From assembly GCA_016800925.1 (NCBI GenBank), contig JABCPU010000073.1, positions 155,160 through 219,159 on the forward strand: 64,000 nucleotides of DNA, written 5' to 3'. Origin of the DNA: Suillus spraguei (lineage: Eukaryota; Basidiomycota; Agaricomycetes; Boletales; Suillaceae). Each line of letters opens with the position of its first letter. The stretch's first letter is position 1. The position numbers and the translations under genes are program-made. Below are positions 34,315 to 45,057 of the stretch, piece by piece. Below the pieces are notes generated by a model that was not told the DNA's origin, made no database searches, and saw nothing but the letters and a program-made list of their open reading frames with translations.

Positions 34315-34975
34315 ATGCAAAACCAGAGGCTACTCAGATGTTCCAGCTTTGCATGGGGTCTCACTGGAGTGTCATAACTAAATCATAAGGGCTTGGCCTC
34401 CGCTCGTGCGCTGTGCCCCTTATACAAGTATGTGCCCCTAATTTTGCATGAAGTCTGAGGGGGAGTTCCAGTGAAGTCCAGAGGGGAACTCCGGAGGAAC
34501 TCTAGGGCTAGACTGCTCAATAGTGCGCCGACGGACTACTGGAGGATCATGGCAACCACGCAGGAACTATTTCCGGAGGACAGGAAATACAGGTAAGACT
34601 ACTGGGTTAAGTCCCAAGTAGAATGGAATGGAGGATGGACTGCCAGACAAAGTCCAGGGCAAGATAGGAGGGAAGCTCCAGGGGGAAAGATGATCCACAG
34701 GATGTCAAGGGTGGGGTAGGACAGGTCCGGAGGTCCGGAGATAGGAGGTCCGGAGATAGGAGGTCTGGACAGGGAGGAGTGTAGGAGTGTAGGAGTGGAG
34801 GACCAGAGAAGTGAAGCTCCATGGATCCAAGGGGAAGTATTTAGGACATTGATGAGGATCGGAAGTCTCAGATGTCAGAGGAGGGAAAGTCCGGACATAG
34901 TGGTGGGTGAGCTGTGCTCAGGGTGGGCTAGGATATGCATAGGGTTAGCAAGCTAGCTGCAGAGGTCTGAAGGTC
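34315..34975 (+). mobile_element. LTR-D copy in the right arm, 3' end missing
   Basis: Begins TGTTACAGCC and follows the family through GGGCTTGGCCTCCGCTCGTG and the AGTTCC/GGAAATAC part, then loses similarity at about 34975 after GGGTTAGCAAGCTAGCTGC. The missing end resembles 29717-29814 in the other arm, as if rearrangement had split one copy. Confidence 0.72.
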
Positions 34976-35029
34976 CAGTCAGATGATATACAACTACCTC
35001 AGCTCCGCCATGTCTACAATTATCATACA

Positions 35030-35400
35030 CATGGGCCCACCCGTCTATATTTTATACCACCCTCGGCCCACCCGTCTAATACAATATTTTATATAACACT
35101 CTCGGCCCAACCGTCTAATATGTGTCTGGGCCCACCCGTGTATGTGATAACAAGTACCCTTCACATACCTGTCTACCTGATACACATCTACCTTGGTACA
35201 CCCATCTACATAATATCTAACTACCTCGGCCCATCCATCTACCGGATATTCATATACATCGGCCCACTCATCTACCCTACATATTCCTTGCATGGGCCCA
35301 CCCGCCGTCATTGGGAATAATATTCCTCCTGGCCCATCCGTCATCAACGAGGATATTTCTACCATGGGCCCATGGTCTGCTGGCCCGTATCATACGGGAT
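35030..35400 (-). repeat. GGTGGGCC minisatellite, right arm
   Basis: Complementary orientation of 25240-25690: CGGCCCACCCGTCTA units of about 40 bp, about eight copies, ending with GGGCCCATGGTCTGCTGGCC. Confidence 0.9.
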
Positions 35401-35461
35401 ATTATGCATGTCCGCTCACTCGTATAATACGGAGATAGTTCACTGTAATATGTGTCTACTA

Positions 35462-36616
35462 CAGATATCAGATGCATCTTGCGTGTTATTCCATGTACCT
35501 TCCTGATCTTTTTGATTGTCTCGAGGCATGGAGTCTTGATCTGTGGTTTCTGGGGCATTTGGGGTAGCTGTTGAGTGTTCCTTCGGGTGGGGTCTGTGTC
35601 CATTTCCATGGCTGCATGCTGTTGCCTACCATGTCTTGTGAAGTGCTGCTCCATGCTAGTGAGCTCATTCTCTTTTTCTACCTTCAGTTTTTCTATTTCT
35701 AGTTGTAGCCTTCGCTCCATTTTGGCAAAAATGGCTTTCTCGCATTCTTCCAACTGCTTGATGTCATTAGCGATTCCTGTGTTTGGTTGTTCTTCCCCAC
35801 CTCTTGATTTTTTTCTTGTATTTAATTCTGTGTTGTGTCGTGCCAGTTCTTCAGCCAACTACTTGTCATCATTAGTGATTCCCTGGTCAGTTGTTCTTTC
35901 TCACCTCTTGGTCTTTTCTTGCACTTATCTTTACTTCGTGCCGTGTTAGTTCTTCAGCAATGTTCTTCCTCAGCAGTGGTTGCTGTTGCTCTTGCCATGC
36001 ATGAATTTCCTATTAACTTGTAAGCATGCATCTGACTGAATGTATCTGTTTCACTTACTTGCTTTTCCTGCTCTCAATCTCTCATAGCTGCTTCTCACTG
36101 TCAAGTTTTCTCGTTGAAATAATGCATGTGGTGCTCACGCTCTTCTTGTGCAAGATGTCGTTGCTCCTCAATGTGGTCTTGAGCTTCTCAGCGTATCTGC
36201 CAGTATGATCAGCAGTGACAAATTTCAGTAAGTTTATTGTGCATACCACTTCAGTTTCCTGTATAATATTGTTAATATGTTCTTGTTGTTCATACACAGT
36301 CTGGCAAAGTGTCTGTGAATAGTTAACTTCATGAAAGCGACACTTCCCAGACATTTAGATAGGCATCATGAGTCACAGAGGCTGATTTGTACTATTTACA
36401 TACCACTTCATCTCTAGCCCAGTTGTCGAGTCGCACCACACTGGTAGGAGGCTGACTGAGAGCATCCATAAAGTCACCAGCACCCTGATTGTCGTCTTCA
36501 TTGTCACCAAATAAATCCGCATCATAAGATGTTTGTACATCTTCTGGCTGAAACTTGGGACACTGCATGTCAATGTCAATGTTATCGACACTCATAATGG
36601 GGCAAGAATCCATCAT
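35462..36616 (-). pseudogene. N-terminal half of the coiled-coil hypothetical gene
   Basis: The ATG at 36616 opens an acidic leader (MSVDNIDIDMQCPKFQPEDV, DADLFGDNEDDNQGAG). After an intron comes a helical region with HINNIIQETEVVCTINLLKF and RYAEKLK (36354-36100). Then two related helical blocks appear, IAEELTRHEVKISARKDQE and LAEELARHNTELNTRKKS (36000-35800), followed by EKAIFAKMERRLQLEIEKLKVEKENELTS-type coiled coil (35760-35650), MEMDTDP and a basic Pro-rich tail. The order, strand and coiled-coil wording fit the N-terminal part of the protein whose C-terminal part is at 23965-25130. In the uninterrupted gene the target sequence TAGTAGA would lie one base before the GTAAGT donor. Function unknown. 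Confidence 0.65.
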
Positions 36617-36892
36617 CAGGTTGCAAACATCATTCCCAGGTTTTTTAAGCTATGTGCATGCATTTTTGTCTTGATTCTTTTAGACATCTTGAACAACAGA
36701 ACAACATGTCCAGGTTCATCTCTACCACTTTCAATTATCTTTTGCTCTATTTACTCTTACAATGACCTTTGTACAATTACCCTTGGTGACCAGTGTATTA
36801 ACAGGAATATGAGGTAATATTACCTTATACAATTACCCTTGACAACCAGCGCTGTAGTTTGGCTCCCTGCTGTTTTTTTGTTAACTGCATCC

Positions 36893-37649
36893 TGTTAAGA
36901 CCATACTCAAAGGGTAAGAGATCTGAAGGGCTTTGGCCTCAGTTCGTACACTGTGCCCCTTTCCTGAGTAATGCCCCTTATTTCAGAGGAAAGATATATG
37001 TCTGAAGGTCCAGAAGTGGTTGCGTGATGGATCTGGATGTCTGAAGGTATCAGATCTGACACATCTGAAGGTTATCCAGAATGTAGGGATGGAACAAGGA
37101 TTAAGGTTAGTCTCAGAATAAGTTCCTGACTAGAAACTAACAGAGGTAGACTACCTGAAGGTAGAGTTGGAGATATAGACTATAGGAGTCAATCCTAAGT
37201 CTCAGAAGATGACTAGAGTTGGAAGGAACTCAAGTCCAGAGGAACAGAATGAGCAGAATCTAAGATGATATTCAAACTAAGGTTCTATGGAGATTTACAA
37301 GTGGTTTATATACTGTAAGTAACTAGTATGGATAATCAGTGAGTCTGGGACCAAGGGTTATGTATGATGTATAACAGAAGTCTATTAGTCAATGCACAGC
37401 AGATCAATAAGCATGAGTCGGAAATGAGACATAGGTAACGGATCAATAAGCAGGAGGGAAACATACATAGCTGGAATACCGGAGACAGGAAGATTGCCAA
37501 AAGGAGGTAGATGCAGATGTCCACAAGGGAGTTAGAGTGTGAGAAGTAGGAACTTTTGGATGGGAGATCCGGATAGGATCTGTGGACTGGATGGAAGCAG
37601 GATTGATCAGATCTGATCGGATCTGAGATCAGATGTATGGAATATGACA
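36893..37649 (-). mobile_element. Solo LTR-C
   Basis: A 757-bp block, starting TGTTAAGACC and ending ATATGACA on the plus strand, flanked by a perfect CATCC duplication (36888-36892 and 37650-37654). Three further copies lie at 40102, 41278 and 60648 in the opposite orientation. Confidence 0.93.
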
Positions 37650-37977
37650 CATCCCCAAAATGATTATGGTTATTGTCTTTGACTCAGCACATAAGTTTTT
37701 AAAAGCTGGACCACTACTATAGCATACTTCCATCGCCTGCTTCCATCGCCCACATTCATTGCCCCACCTCTTAGATTATTTCCTTGATCAAATTATGGTA
37801 AACACTCGCACATATATCCTTCCAACATCTTCTGTAAGTTATCGCTTACTACCTCACACCCTTTGTTTACCTTTAAATCAGACCCTGGAGCTTCACCTGC
37901 AGTGCAGGTTATATTCAGCATTGTGGACCAAACCCCATCAGGTCACCATGTTGATGCATTGCTCTGGCCACTTGCGC
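37650..37977. other. Unassigned stretch
   Basis: About 330 bp between LTR copies. A TTCCATCGCC direct repeat lies at about 37730-37755. No gene seen. Confidence 0.4.
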
Positions 37978-38309
37978 TGTAGCAAGCAAAGTCACGCTGA
38001 CTGTCAAACCCCTGTTTTGGACAAGCATCTCATTACCATCTGCAGCGGCAACCAAAGAATTCCCTTATAGTGAGTATATAGCCTTTTTGCTCTGCTAAGG
38101 CAGAACCGTACTTCTTCTGCGAACCCTTACCGGATCCTTACGCCAATGCCCTCATGTCCTGTCCAAATCTGTCTAGATCCATTGGTGCATAGTTACTTCA
38201 CTTCTGCCATTACTAAATCTACAACAGGATTTACCTTGTGTCTCAAGGGGCTGCTGCATCCTGTGCACCTCTTAGTTAATACCCTGTTTATTTTCTTTCT
38301 CACTACTGG
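37978..38309 (+). mobile_element. Partial LTR-B (divergent subfamily), 5' part
   Basis: Starts TGTAGCAAGC and follows the complement of the 19522-20401 copy (AAAGTCACGCTGAC, CTCATTACCATCTGCAGCGGC) for about 330 bp, then stops where the next B copy begins. Confidence 0.7.
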
Positions 38310-38848
38310 TGTAAAGATACAACCTAACCTGGGCTGTAGATAAACTACCTCCTAAGTTAGTATGTGAGTCTTGCACTCCGTCTATTCTGCTTCACTTGCA
38401 AAACAAGAGTGTTCGACCCTAAAGGGGGATGCCTGTTGTTATGGTCAAGTTCGAGTCAAACCAATGTGCGAATGTAGCATCATAGTCAGTGGTAAGTTGC
38501 CGCAGTCAGCGATGATGCCACCGGAACTAGTGTCATATGTAGCAGGGCTACCTTGGTCGAAATAATACTTGTAACAGTTACATCGAGCGAGCAGTGATGA
38601 GCGGTGATATGAGCGGTAGTGGTAAGGTTGCAAGCGGTGCGAAGAAACAGTCAAGAAGGCCGCAGTACTTTCAGCAGTAAAGTAGCGGTGCGTGAGGAGT
38701 TCAGTCTAAATAGCAATCAAAAGTCTAGTGGTATGCCAGTGGTAACGGAGAACGAGCATGATTGATTAACGAGCGATAAGGAACTTTAAAGACTAAGTCT
38801 ACTACTGGGTAGATCCAGAGCTATGCATAATCCTGAGATCAGGTGACT
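38310..38848 (-). mobile_element. Partial LTR-B
   Basis: Starts TGTAAAGATACAACC and matches the B family to the GGGTAGATCCAGAGCTA motif, then ends near 38848. The 4-bp motif before it is CTGG; no partner is visible on the truncated side. Confidence 0.75.
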
Positions 38849-39613
38849 ATTAGTGGCTATGCTAGGTGGAATATCAATTATGTAATATTTGAAGCATAAA
38901 TTCACACTTTTTGGAGATGCATAGAAATGACATGAGTGAAACATAGTGGGTTTCATGTGTTTGTCTGCAGGGTAACCTTACATGATTATTTTTCTGGGGT
39001 CACCTGACATCTGTGGGAATTTTATGAAATAGTTCCTGGAACCAAACATACATAAACGCACCCATGAAAAATTAATTAGGAATACTAAGCGAAACTTTTT
39101 ACGAACAAAAAGAAACTTTAGGTCTTGGGTCATAGATCAATTTCTGAATAGAGGAACACTAAGTTATTGTAGTCCTAGTACTATTTGTCAGCTGTGGTAG
39201 TGCTTAGTCAGCCATGCACCAGACCAGTTTGGTGCATGTCAGCATGAGGTTTTACTGATTTTGCAGGTGTGTTGAATTGGACTGTAGGCTGCTGAGCTGC
39301 GAGAGTATTGCCAATTGATGCTGTCTTCACCCTCTTAGGCACCTGAGTGTCCATGTCTAGAATTATGACAGATGTCTATAAATATGAGTCAGTGAAAATT
39401 CATGTGAGAACCAAGTTCTCACTGAATCTGTAGTGTGACTGTCACGAATTCCAAATACAAATCATTACTCTTTCCTCAATTTCCCTAAAGTGTCTAAACC
39501 CAGCGCTAAGACAAACACAAACTCCATTGAAATCCCTATAACCGCTTCTATAACCGAACTTCCTGATGAAGATGAAGAGATCTTTTATGATGCTATCGGA
39601 TAAGATAAGATAG
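38849..39613. other. Unassigned stretch with a short acidic reading frame
   Basis: Mostly AT-rich. The plus strand at about 39497-39603 reads KVSKPSAKTNTNSIEIPITAS and TELPDEDEEIFYDAIG before a stop, which might be the end of a polyprotein, just before the LTR-like block at 39614. Nothing else recognised. Confidence 0.3.
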
Positions 39614-39910
39614 TGTCACGTGATCTTAGAACCTTCTAGAATATGATGTCATAACAAAGTCACAATCATCACATCGTACGATTCTCATTTCTATTTTATG
39701 ATTGGCTAGTAGTTTCAAACTCAGTTTATATCTCAGTTTCAATATGTGTATATAGTTAGCTAGTTTCGCTGTAGTAGTTCTTTAGTTCAAACCTCTTGTA
39801 TCTACACCTGTAGCAATCCAAGACGTCCTTGCTCTTTTCTTCCTCTGTGATAACCTTAGTTTGAGTCCTAGTCTCTGCCCTAGCGTTAATTCGTTTTGTG
39901 GGTTGTGACA
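39614..39910 (+). repeat. Candidate short LTR (297 bp)
   Basis: Begins TGTCACGTGA and ends TTGTGACA, contains a TATATAG motif at about 39750, and follows a short reading frame with a purine-rich GATAAGATAAGATAG just before it. Flanking 5-mers (GATAG and GTGAC) do not match, and no second copy is in the window, so the call is weak. Confidence 0.3.
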
Positions 39911-40101
39911 GTGACAAGCATTCTGCAACTTGGATAGAGTCTTCATGAGCAGTGCAGGATTTTGCTTCAAGCTGGCTGCAGGCTAAGATGTCTCCAGCTT
40001 GAGGTCTGAGTGATCAAGTCAACCTTAATAGAATAGTCACCAATATCATATAGCAGATCATGGTCCATCAGCAAAACCCAAATGTGAGGTCCCCCTATCT
40101 C

Positions 40102-40875
40102 TGTCATATACATACCATACTTCTGATCTCTGATCCGACCATATCCGATCAGATCCAATCAATTCTATTTCCGTCTGGTCCACAGATCCTGTCCGGATCA
40201 TCCATCCGAATGTGCCCACTTCTCGCACTCTAACTCCCTTGTGTATATCTGCATCTATCTCCTTTCGTCATTCCTCCTGTTTCCGGTATTCCAACTGTGT
40301 ATACTTCCGTCCAGTGTCACTGATCCGTTACCTGTGTTTCATTTCTGATTCGTGCTTACTGATCCACTGCGCATTAACTAAAAGACTTTCATTACACTTC
40401 GTACATAGCCCTCGGTCCCGGACTTGTTGGTTATCTGTATTAGATACTTACAGTATATAAACCACTTCTAGATCTCCGTAGAACCTTAGTTCGAATATCA
40501 TCTTAGATTCTGCTCATTCTGTTTCCTCTGGACTTGAGTCACTTTCCGCTCTAAGTCATCTTCTGAGACTTGGGATTGATTCCTTTAGTCTATATCTCCG
40601 ACTCTATCTTCGGATAGTCCACCTCTGTCAGTTTCTAGTTAGGAACCCATTCTGAAGCTAGCCTTAATCCTCATTCCATCCCTACGCTCCAGATAACCTT
40701 CGGACATACCATATCCGATACCTTCGAACATCCAGATCCGTCACGCAACTCCTTCCAGATCTTCAGACGTATACCTCCTCTCTGAAATAAGGGGCATTAC
40801 TAGGGAAAGGGGCACAGTGCACGAACTGAGGCCAAAGCCCTTCAGATCTTTCACCCTTTGAGTATGGTCTTAACA
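40102..40875 (+). mobile_element. Solo LTR-C
   Basis: A 774-bp block from TGTCATATAC to CTTAACA, with perfect ATCTC duplications at 40097-40101 and 40876-40880. It carries the conserved GGGGCACAGTGCACGAAC block near its 3' end. Confidence 0.93.
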
Positions 40876-41154
40876 ATCTCCAGTGCTGTGCAGCACTACA
40901 CATAGGGGGACTTCCCTGTATAGTACATAAGTGTTTTGCTGATGTCACTTGCAGTGGCATCAAAGTCTTCAATTCCACTGGCAGAGGATGAGGCATTGGC
41001 TGTGCCTCGCTACTCTGAGTGAATGGAGTCTCAATATTAAGTGTGAGTCCAACAGTAGTCTGTAAAGATAAATCAGTAGTGTAAAATATTAATAAAAAAA
41101 GGAAAAAATCACTGTGGCTAGTTCCTTGCCTTTCTTGACCATTGAATGAGTAAG
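40876..41154. other. Possible coding remnant between LTRs
   Basis: The minus strand is open through QTTVGLTLNIETPFTQSSEA and KTLMPLQVTSAKHLC (40900-41060), with an intron-like gap to the right. No family is recognised. It is sandwiched between LTR-C and LTR-A. Confidence 0.25.
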
Positions 41155-42347
41155 TGTTACAGTCGTACATGCCCCTATTCATTTTCTCTCCATTCTTACT
41201 TTGCATATCATGTGATATGTTTCTTGACTCATACACTCAACATGTCTGTACCATAGTTGCCTTCCTCTTCAGGATATTGTCATATACCATACTTCCAATC
41301 TCAGATCCGATCATATCCGTCCAGATCCGATCGTTTCCATATCCTGTCCAGACCTCATCCGAATGTACTCACTTCTCGCACCTTAACTCCCTGGTGAACA
41401 TCTGCGTCTATCTCCTTTCGTCATTTCTCCTACTACCGGTACTCCAGCTGTTTATATTTCCGTCCTGTGTTACTGATCCGTTTCCTGTGTTCATTTCCGA
41501 TTCATGCTTACTGATCCGCTGTGCAATAACTAATAGACTTCCATTACACTTCGTACATAGCCCTCGGTCCCGGACTTGCTGATTATCCGTCTTAGATGCT
41601 TACTGTATATAAACCACTTGTAGATCTCCGTAGAACCTTAGTTCGAATATCATCTTAGATTCTACTCATTCTGCCTCCTCCGGACTTAAACCACTCTCCG
41701 CTTTAAGTCACCCTCCGAGACTTAGGATTGACTCCTATAGTCCATACCTCCGACTCTATCTTCGGATAGTCCATCTCTGTTAGTTTCTAGTTAGGAACTC
41801 GTTCCGAAACTAGCCTTAATCTCTTTCCTCTCCTTACGTTCCGAATTACCTTCGGACGTATTGTATCTGACACCTTCGGACACCCGGATCCGTCACGCAA
41901 CCCCTTCCGGGTCTTCGGACGAATAACTCCTCCCTGAAATAAAGGGCATTACTCGAGAAAGGGGCACAGTGTACGAACTGAGGCCAAAGCCCTTCGGATC
42001 TCTCTACCCTTGAGTACAGTCTTAACAGATATGCACTTATATTCTCATGTCTCTCTTGGTCCATGTGCACATATTGGCTTATTTAAGCACATTGTATTAT
42101 GCTTGTATTCCTTACTTTAATCTTACTGGGTTTTACCTCAGAAATCCTTTCACTAAGGTCTCCAACCTTAGTCGTCTGAATTGTCTCTAAGTCTAGGCAC
42201 TCCTTAGCCTTAGTCTCAATTCTTGATCTCATACTCAACTTAGCCAAGTCTTGCACATCGGACCTTTGCTCTTGTGCATCGGTCAGAATCCATGCCTGAA
42301 AGCTCTCTTCTGAGTTTGTGTTTTAAGAACTATCCCAGTTCATAACA
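41155..42347 (+). mobile_element. LTR-A copy interrupted by LTR-C
   Basis: Starts TGTTACAGTC and ends CATAACA, in the same orientation as the solo copy at 3395, with LTR-C inserted at 41278-42027. Flanking 5-mers (GTAAG and CAAAT) do not match, so it may be left from recombination between elements or a later deletion. Confidence 0.8.
41278..42027 (+). mobile_element. Solo LTR-C nested in LTR-A
   Basis: A 750-bp block from TGTCATATAC to CTTAACA, with GATAT at both sides (41273-41277 and 42028-42032). Joining the flanks restores the LTR-A sequence GGATATGCACTTA. Confidence 0.94.
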
Positions 42348-42748
42348 CAAATTTCGGCTCCTAGTCATGTTCATTCATTTTTTTCACAACACACTAACCA
42401 ATTGTAGAATCAGGCATCATAGTTATACTTCTGTCATGCAAATGAACATTTTCCGCATTTTTTGGTATTTTTCTATCCATTTTTAGGGGTTGGCCAAAAT
42501 TTGAGGGCAAAAAATTTCAAACCTCACAGAGAGGAAATTGGCTTGTGCAAATTGCTTCATTATATCCTAAATACTATATCTGTGTACTTAAATGTGTAAT
42601 CTGACTCAATGGAGAGTGCCCAAAAATCAATGACCAAAATTGTCGAGTTTGTTTGTCCAACTGTAATTTCGGTCATGAGGTTGGGCGTTAGGCGTTGTGC
42701 TTGGGCGTTCAACTTTAGCTCCCCTTATATATAATATATGACACTTCA
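42348..42748. other. 3' flank of the dsRBD-like gene, nothing recognised
   Basis: About 400 bp, AT-rich, with a short GGGCGTT direct repeat at about 42685-42705. No gene seen. Confidence 0.4.
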
Positions 42749-45057
42749 TTAAACAACCTCTCCAGGTTCTGGCTCAGATGAATCACCTAACCGCCCCGCA
42801 CCCACATCCATAAGCCTGCTACCTCCAGAACCAGTACCCGAATCCGAAGCGAAAGACTGCGTCGAAAGCGGATACATATACCCATCTTGCACAGAAGAGT
42901 ACGCGTGAGGAGGCATAAATCGCTGATCAGGCATAGCAGGAGGAACAGAATTCAAGGACACCTGCGGTAGAGGGTACGCAGTCCCAAAGCCACTCTCATT
43001 CCCAAGTCCTAGCTGATATGGTGCTGAAGCGTACCCTTTTCGGGAAGTGTGCCCTGCACGGATGATGCCAGACTCGGGAATGCTATGGGTGTGGGTACTG
43101 CCTTTCTGTTTCCTGTTACCTTGTTTGGTTGCAGCACCCTCAAGCTTTGCTTTCTTCTGTCGTTTTGTAGGCATTTCATATTCACCCTGCGAGTGCGCAT
43201 CCTCGACCATCTTTCGCTTCCCGTTAGATTTCTGAGACGGTTCAGGGTTAAAGGTCTGCAGAGAGTATGGGGTGGTGTAGCCGGGAGGAGGAGGCTCGCC
43301 TTGAAACCGGATAAACTCCATCGCGCCTTGCTCGATTGCAGTACAAATGACAGCTACTTTAGCATCTGCTTTGTTGCGGTAGTCATTCGATACTGTCCAT
43401 GTTCGTGTTTGGTCGGGCGTAGGATCGGCAGCGAGGTGGAGCGTCATCATGCATCCGAAGGCTATATGCAATGAGCATGTGACGCGACATGATGATAAGA
43501 AAACAAAAACGAACCATCTTTCTCCTTCTCATAAGTAAAATTAGGATGCCGACTCCTGAGTTTATTATACTCGGATAAGAGGACGGGGTACACTTGATCG
43601 TTCACCCATGTTTTCATCAAAGGCGTGACTCTCGCCTCGACAGCCTTTCCTATCGCACGCATGTAATCTCCAGCACCGTGAGACAGTGCTTGGAGGCATA
43701 CGGCCGCTTTTGCATCTGCACGTTTTGGAAACCTAGGATCAACGAGGTATGCCCTATATTCTGTAGGTCTGTCTAAGCGGAGGAAGCAACCATGGACTAG
43801 ATAGAGTAAATCATTGTCGTGAGCGTAAGCTTTTTATGATGATGGTGAGGAATACGTACGTCCTGGAGTTCCGTCTGACGTGAAAATGAAAGTGGTGGTC
43901 AGCTTTCCGCCTCTTGCGTTTTGCACGAGGGTGTTCATATATCCAGGCGCACCGAACTCGTTGGCATCTTTGCTTTCGAACGATTCAGGGAACGGGCGGG
44001 GGAGGGATTCGTAGAATGCCTGGAGAGTCGATGGAGGCTGTTTGTTGGCTGAGACGCCATTAATGTCGGAGGAAGTGGGGGTTGAGTATAGCTGGGGGGA
44101 CGCAGGGTGTAGTTGGCCGTTTCCGTGTTTGATAAAGTCGAGCGCGCCCTCGCGAAGTGCGGCTTCAGCACACGCGGCCTTTGCTTCATTGTATGTGTTG
44201 TAGATGGTATCGGACGCGTAAACCTTGATTACATGAGGTGAAAGCTCGATTCTGAGGGCACATCCTTGAGCTTCGGTACACTTAGTTCAACAGGGTCCGG
44301 ACATCAGAGATTTTGATACTTACTGTGACCGACTTTGGGCTCCAGCAATGCTACCCAATGTGGTGCGATAGAACCGCCCCGCCATTCTGCACAGCAGGTC
44401 TCGATTTGCTCAATCGCATTATTACTGACTGAATGCTCAGTTGATCCGATCTCTGCCCGCGTACGCTCCTGGTTTTGGTGAGCTATTGATGGAGGCGAGA
44501 ACGAGCCCGCGTTTAAGTTGGAGCTCTTCAGGATCTCCATGAAAGATGAAATCCAGTGCGCCCATTTCGATCGCGAGAGTAGCTGCTGCAGATTTTGCAT
44601 CAGATTTGCGAGAATAGACGGGGTCGGTTGCATAAGAACGGGTGCTTCCGTTAGGACGAGATATTGTCAATATGCATTTCTTGCCTGTGAAGTTATTTAT
44701 GAGGATGATGGTTTGACGTGAGAGTGGATACGCACTGCGCTGGCCAGCTTCTTCGATGAATTCAAACTTGAGTGGTTCGATGGATCCAAATGTGCGTTGA
44801 GATGTTTGATGTAGACGGCTGATAGCGTTTGTTGAGACGGTGTCAACTGAGGTCTTGGGTACGGCGGACGCGGGGGGTTGTGGGCGTTGAATGGGAGAAT
44901 TTTGGGGAATAGACAGTGTTTCCTGTGACGCTGCTGCTGGGATGGATGGAGAATCGTATAGGTAGTCTGACAATGATATGCAACCTATGCTAGCTAGATT
45001 TCTGGATACTTGATCAAAAATGCTAACATTGGCTACTTTGTGAGTCAGTGATAGCAT
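42749..45057 (-). CDS. Protein with four tandem dsRBD-like modules, at least four exons
   Basis: One minus-strand gene can be followed from the ATG at 45057 to the stop at 42749 through GT-AG introns near 43810, 43490 and 44300. It holds four copies of a roughly 50-residue module with the pattern Cys - beta strand - Y/W...V..xY.x+.dAK.A...A...GA.dFI. The key parts read YSRKSDAKSAAATLAIEMGA (about 44590), YNTYNEAKAACAEAALREGA (about 44180), FPKRADAKAAVCLQALSHGA (about 43710) and YRNKADAKVAVICTAIEQGA (about 43360). The +xxAKxAAAxxAL-type helix is the signature of the C-terminal half of double-stranded RNA-binding domains. The tail is basic and nuclear-looking (NGKRKMVEDA, PTKRQKKAKLEG) and then Gly/Pro/Ser-rich. 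A role in RNA binding is inference. It looks intact and is not in a repeat. Confidence 0.68.

Larger units (their letters stand above)
25131..35454. mobile_element. 10.3-kb near-palindromic, satellite-filled element (foldback-like)
   Basis: The two ends are inverted copies: left 25140-25240 and the complement of right 35360-35445 share CAGTGA, ACTCCGTACTATAC, CATAATATCCC, GGGCCAGCAGACCATGGGCC and ATATCCTCG in the same order. The same inverted order continues inward: the GGTGGGCC minisatellite (25240-25690 and 35030-35400), CGGCAC satellites, and a precise inner pair (30597-30720 and 31610-31752). Some similarity persists to a centre near 31160. Both ends are flanked by the direct repeat TCTACTA (25124-25130 and 35455-35461). 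Similarity of the arms starts about 10 bp inside those repeats. No transposase is present. Long inverted arms built of tandem repeats, with 7-bp duplications, recall foldback/Galileo elements; the superfamily is unproven. Confidence 0.72.

Noticed and set aside
41154..41582. 142-codon frame spanning 41154-41582 (and similar at 40212 and 60783)
   Set aside because: Lies across LTR-A/LTR-C or inside LTR-C copies; no domain, and the same frame recurs in each LTR copy.
43047..43474. 141-codon plus-strand frame
   Set aside because: Antisense to an exon of the dsRBD-like gene.
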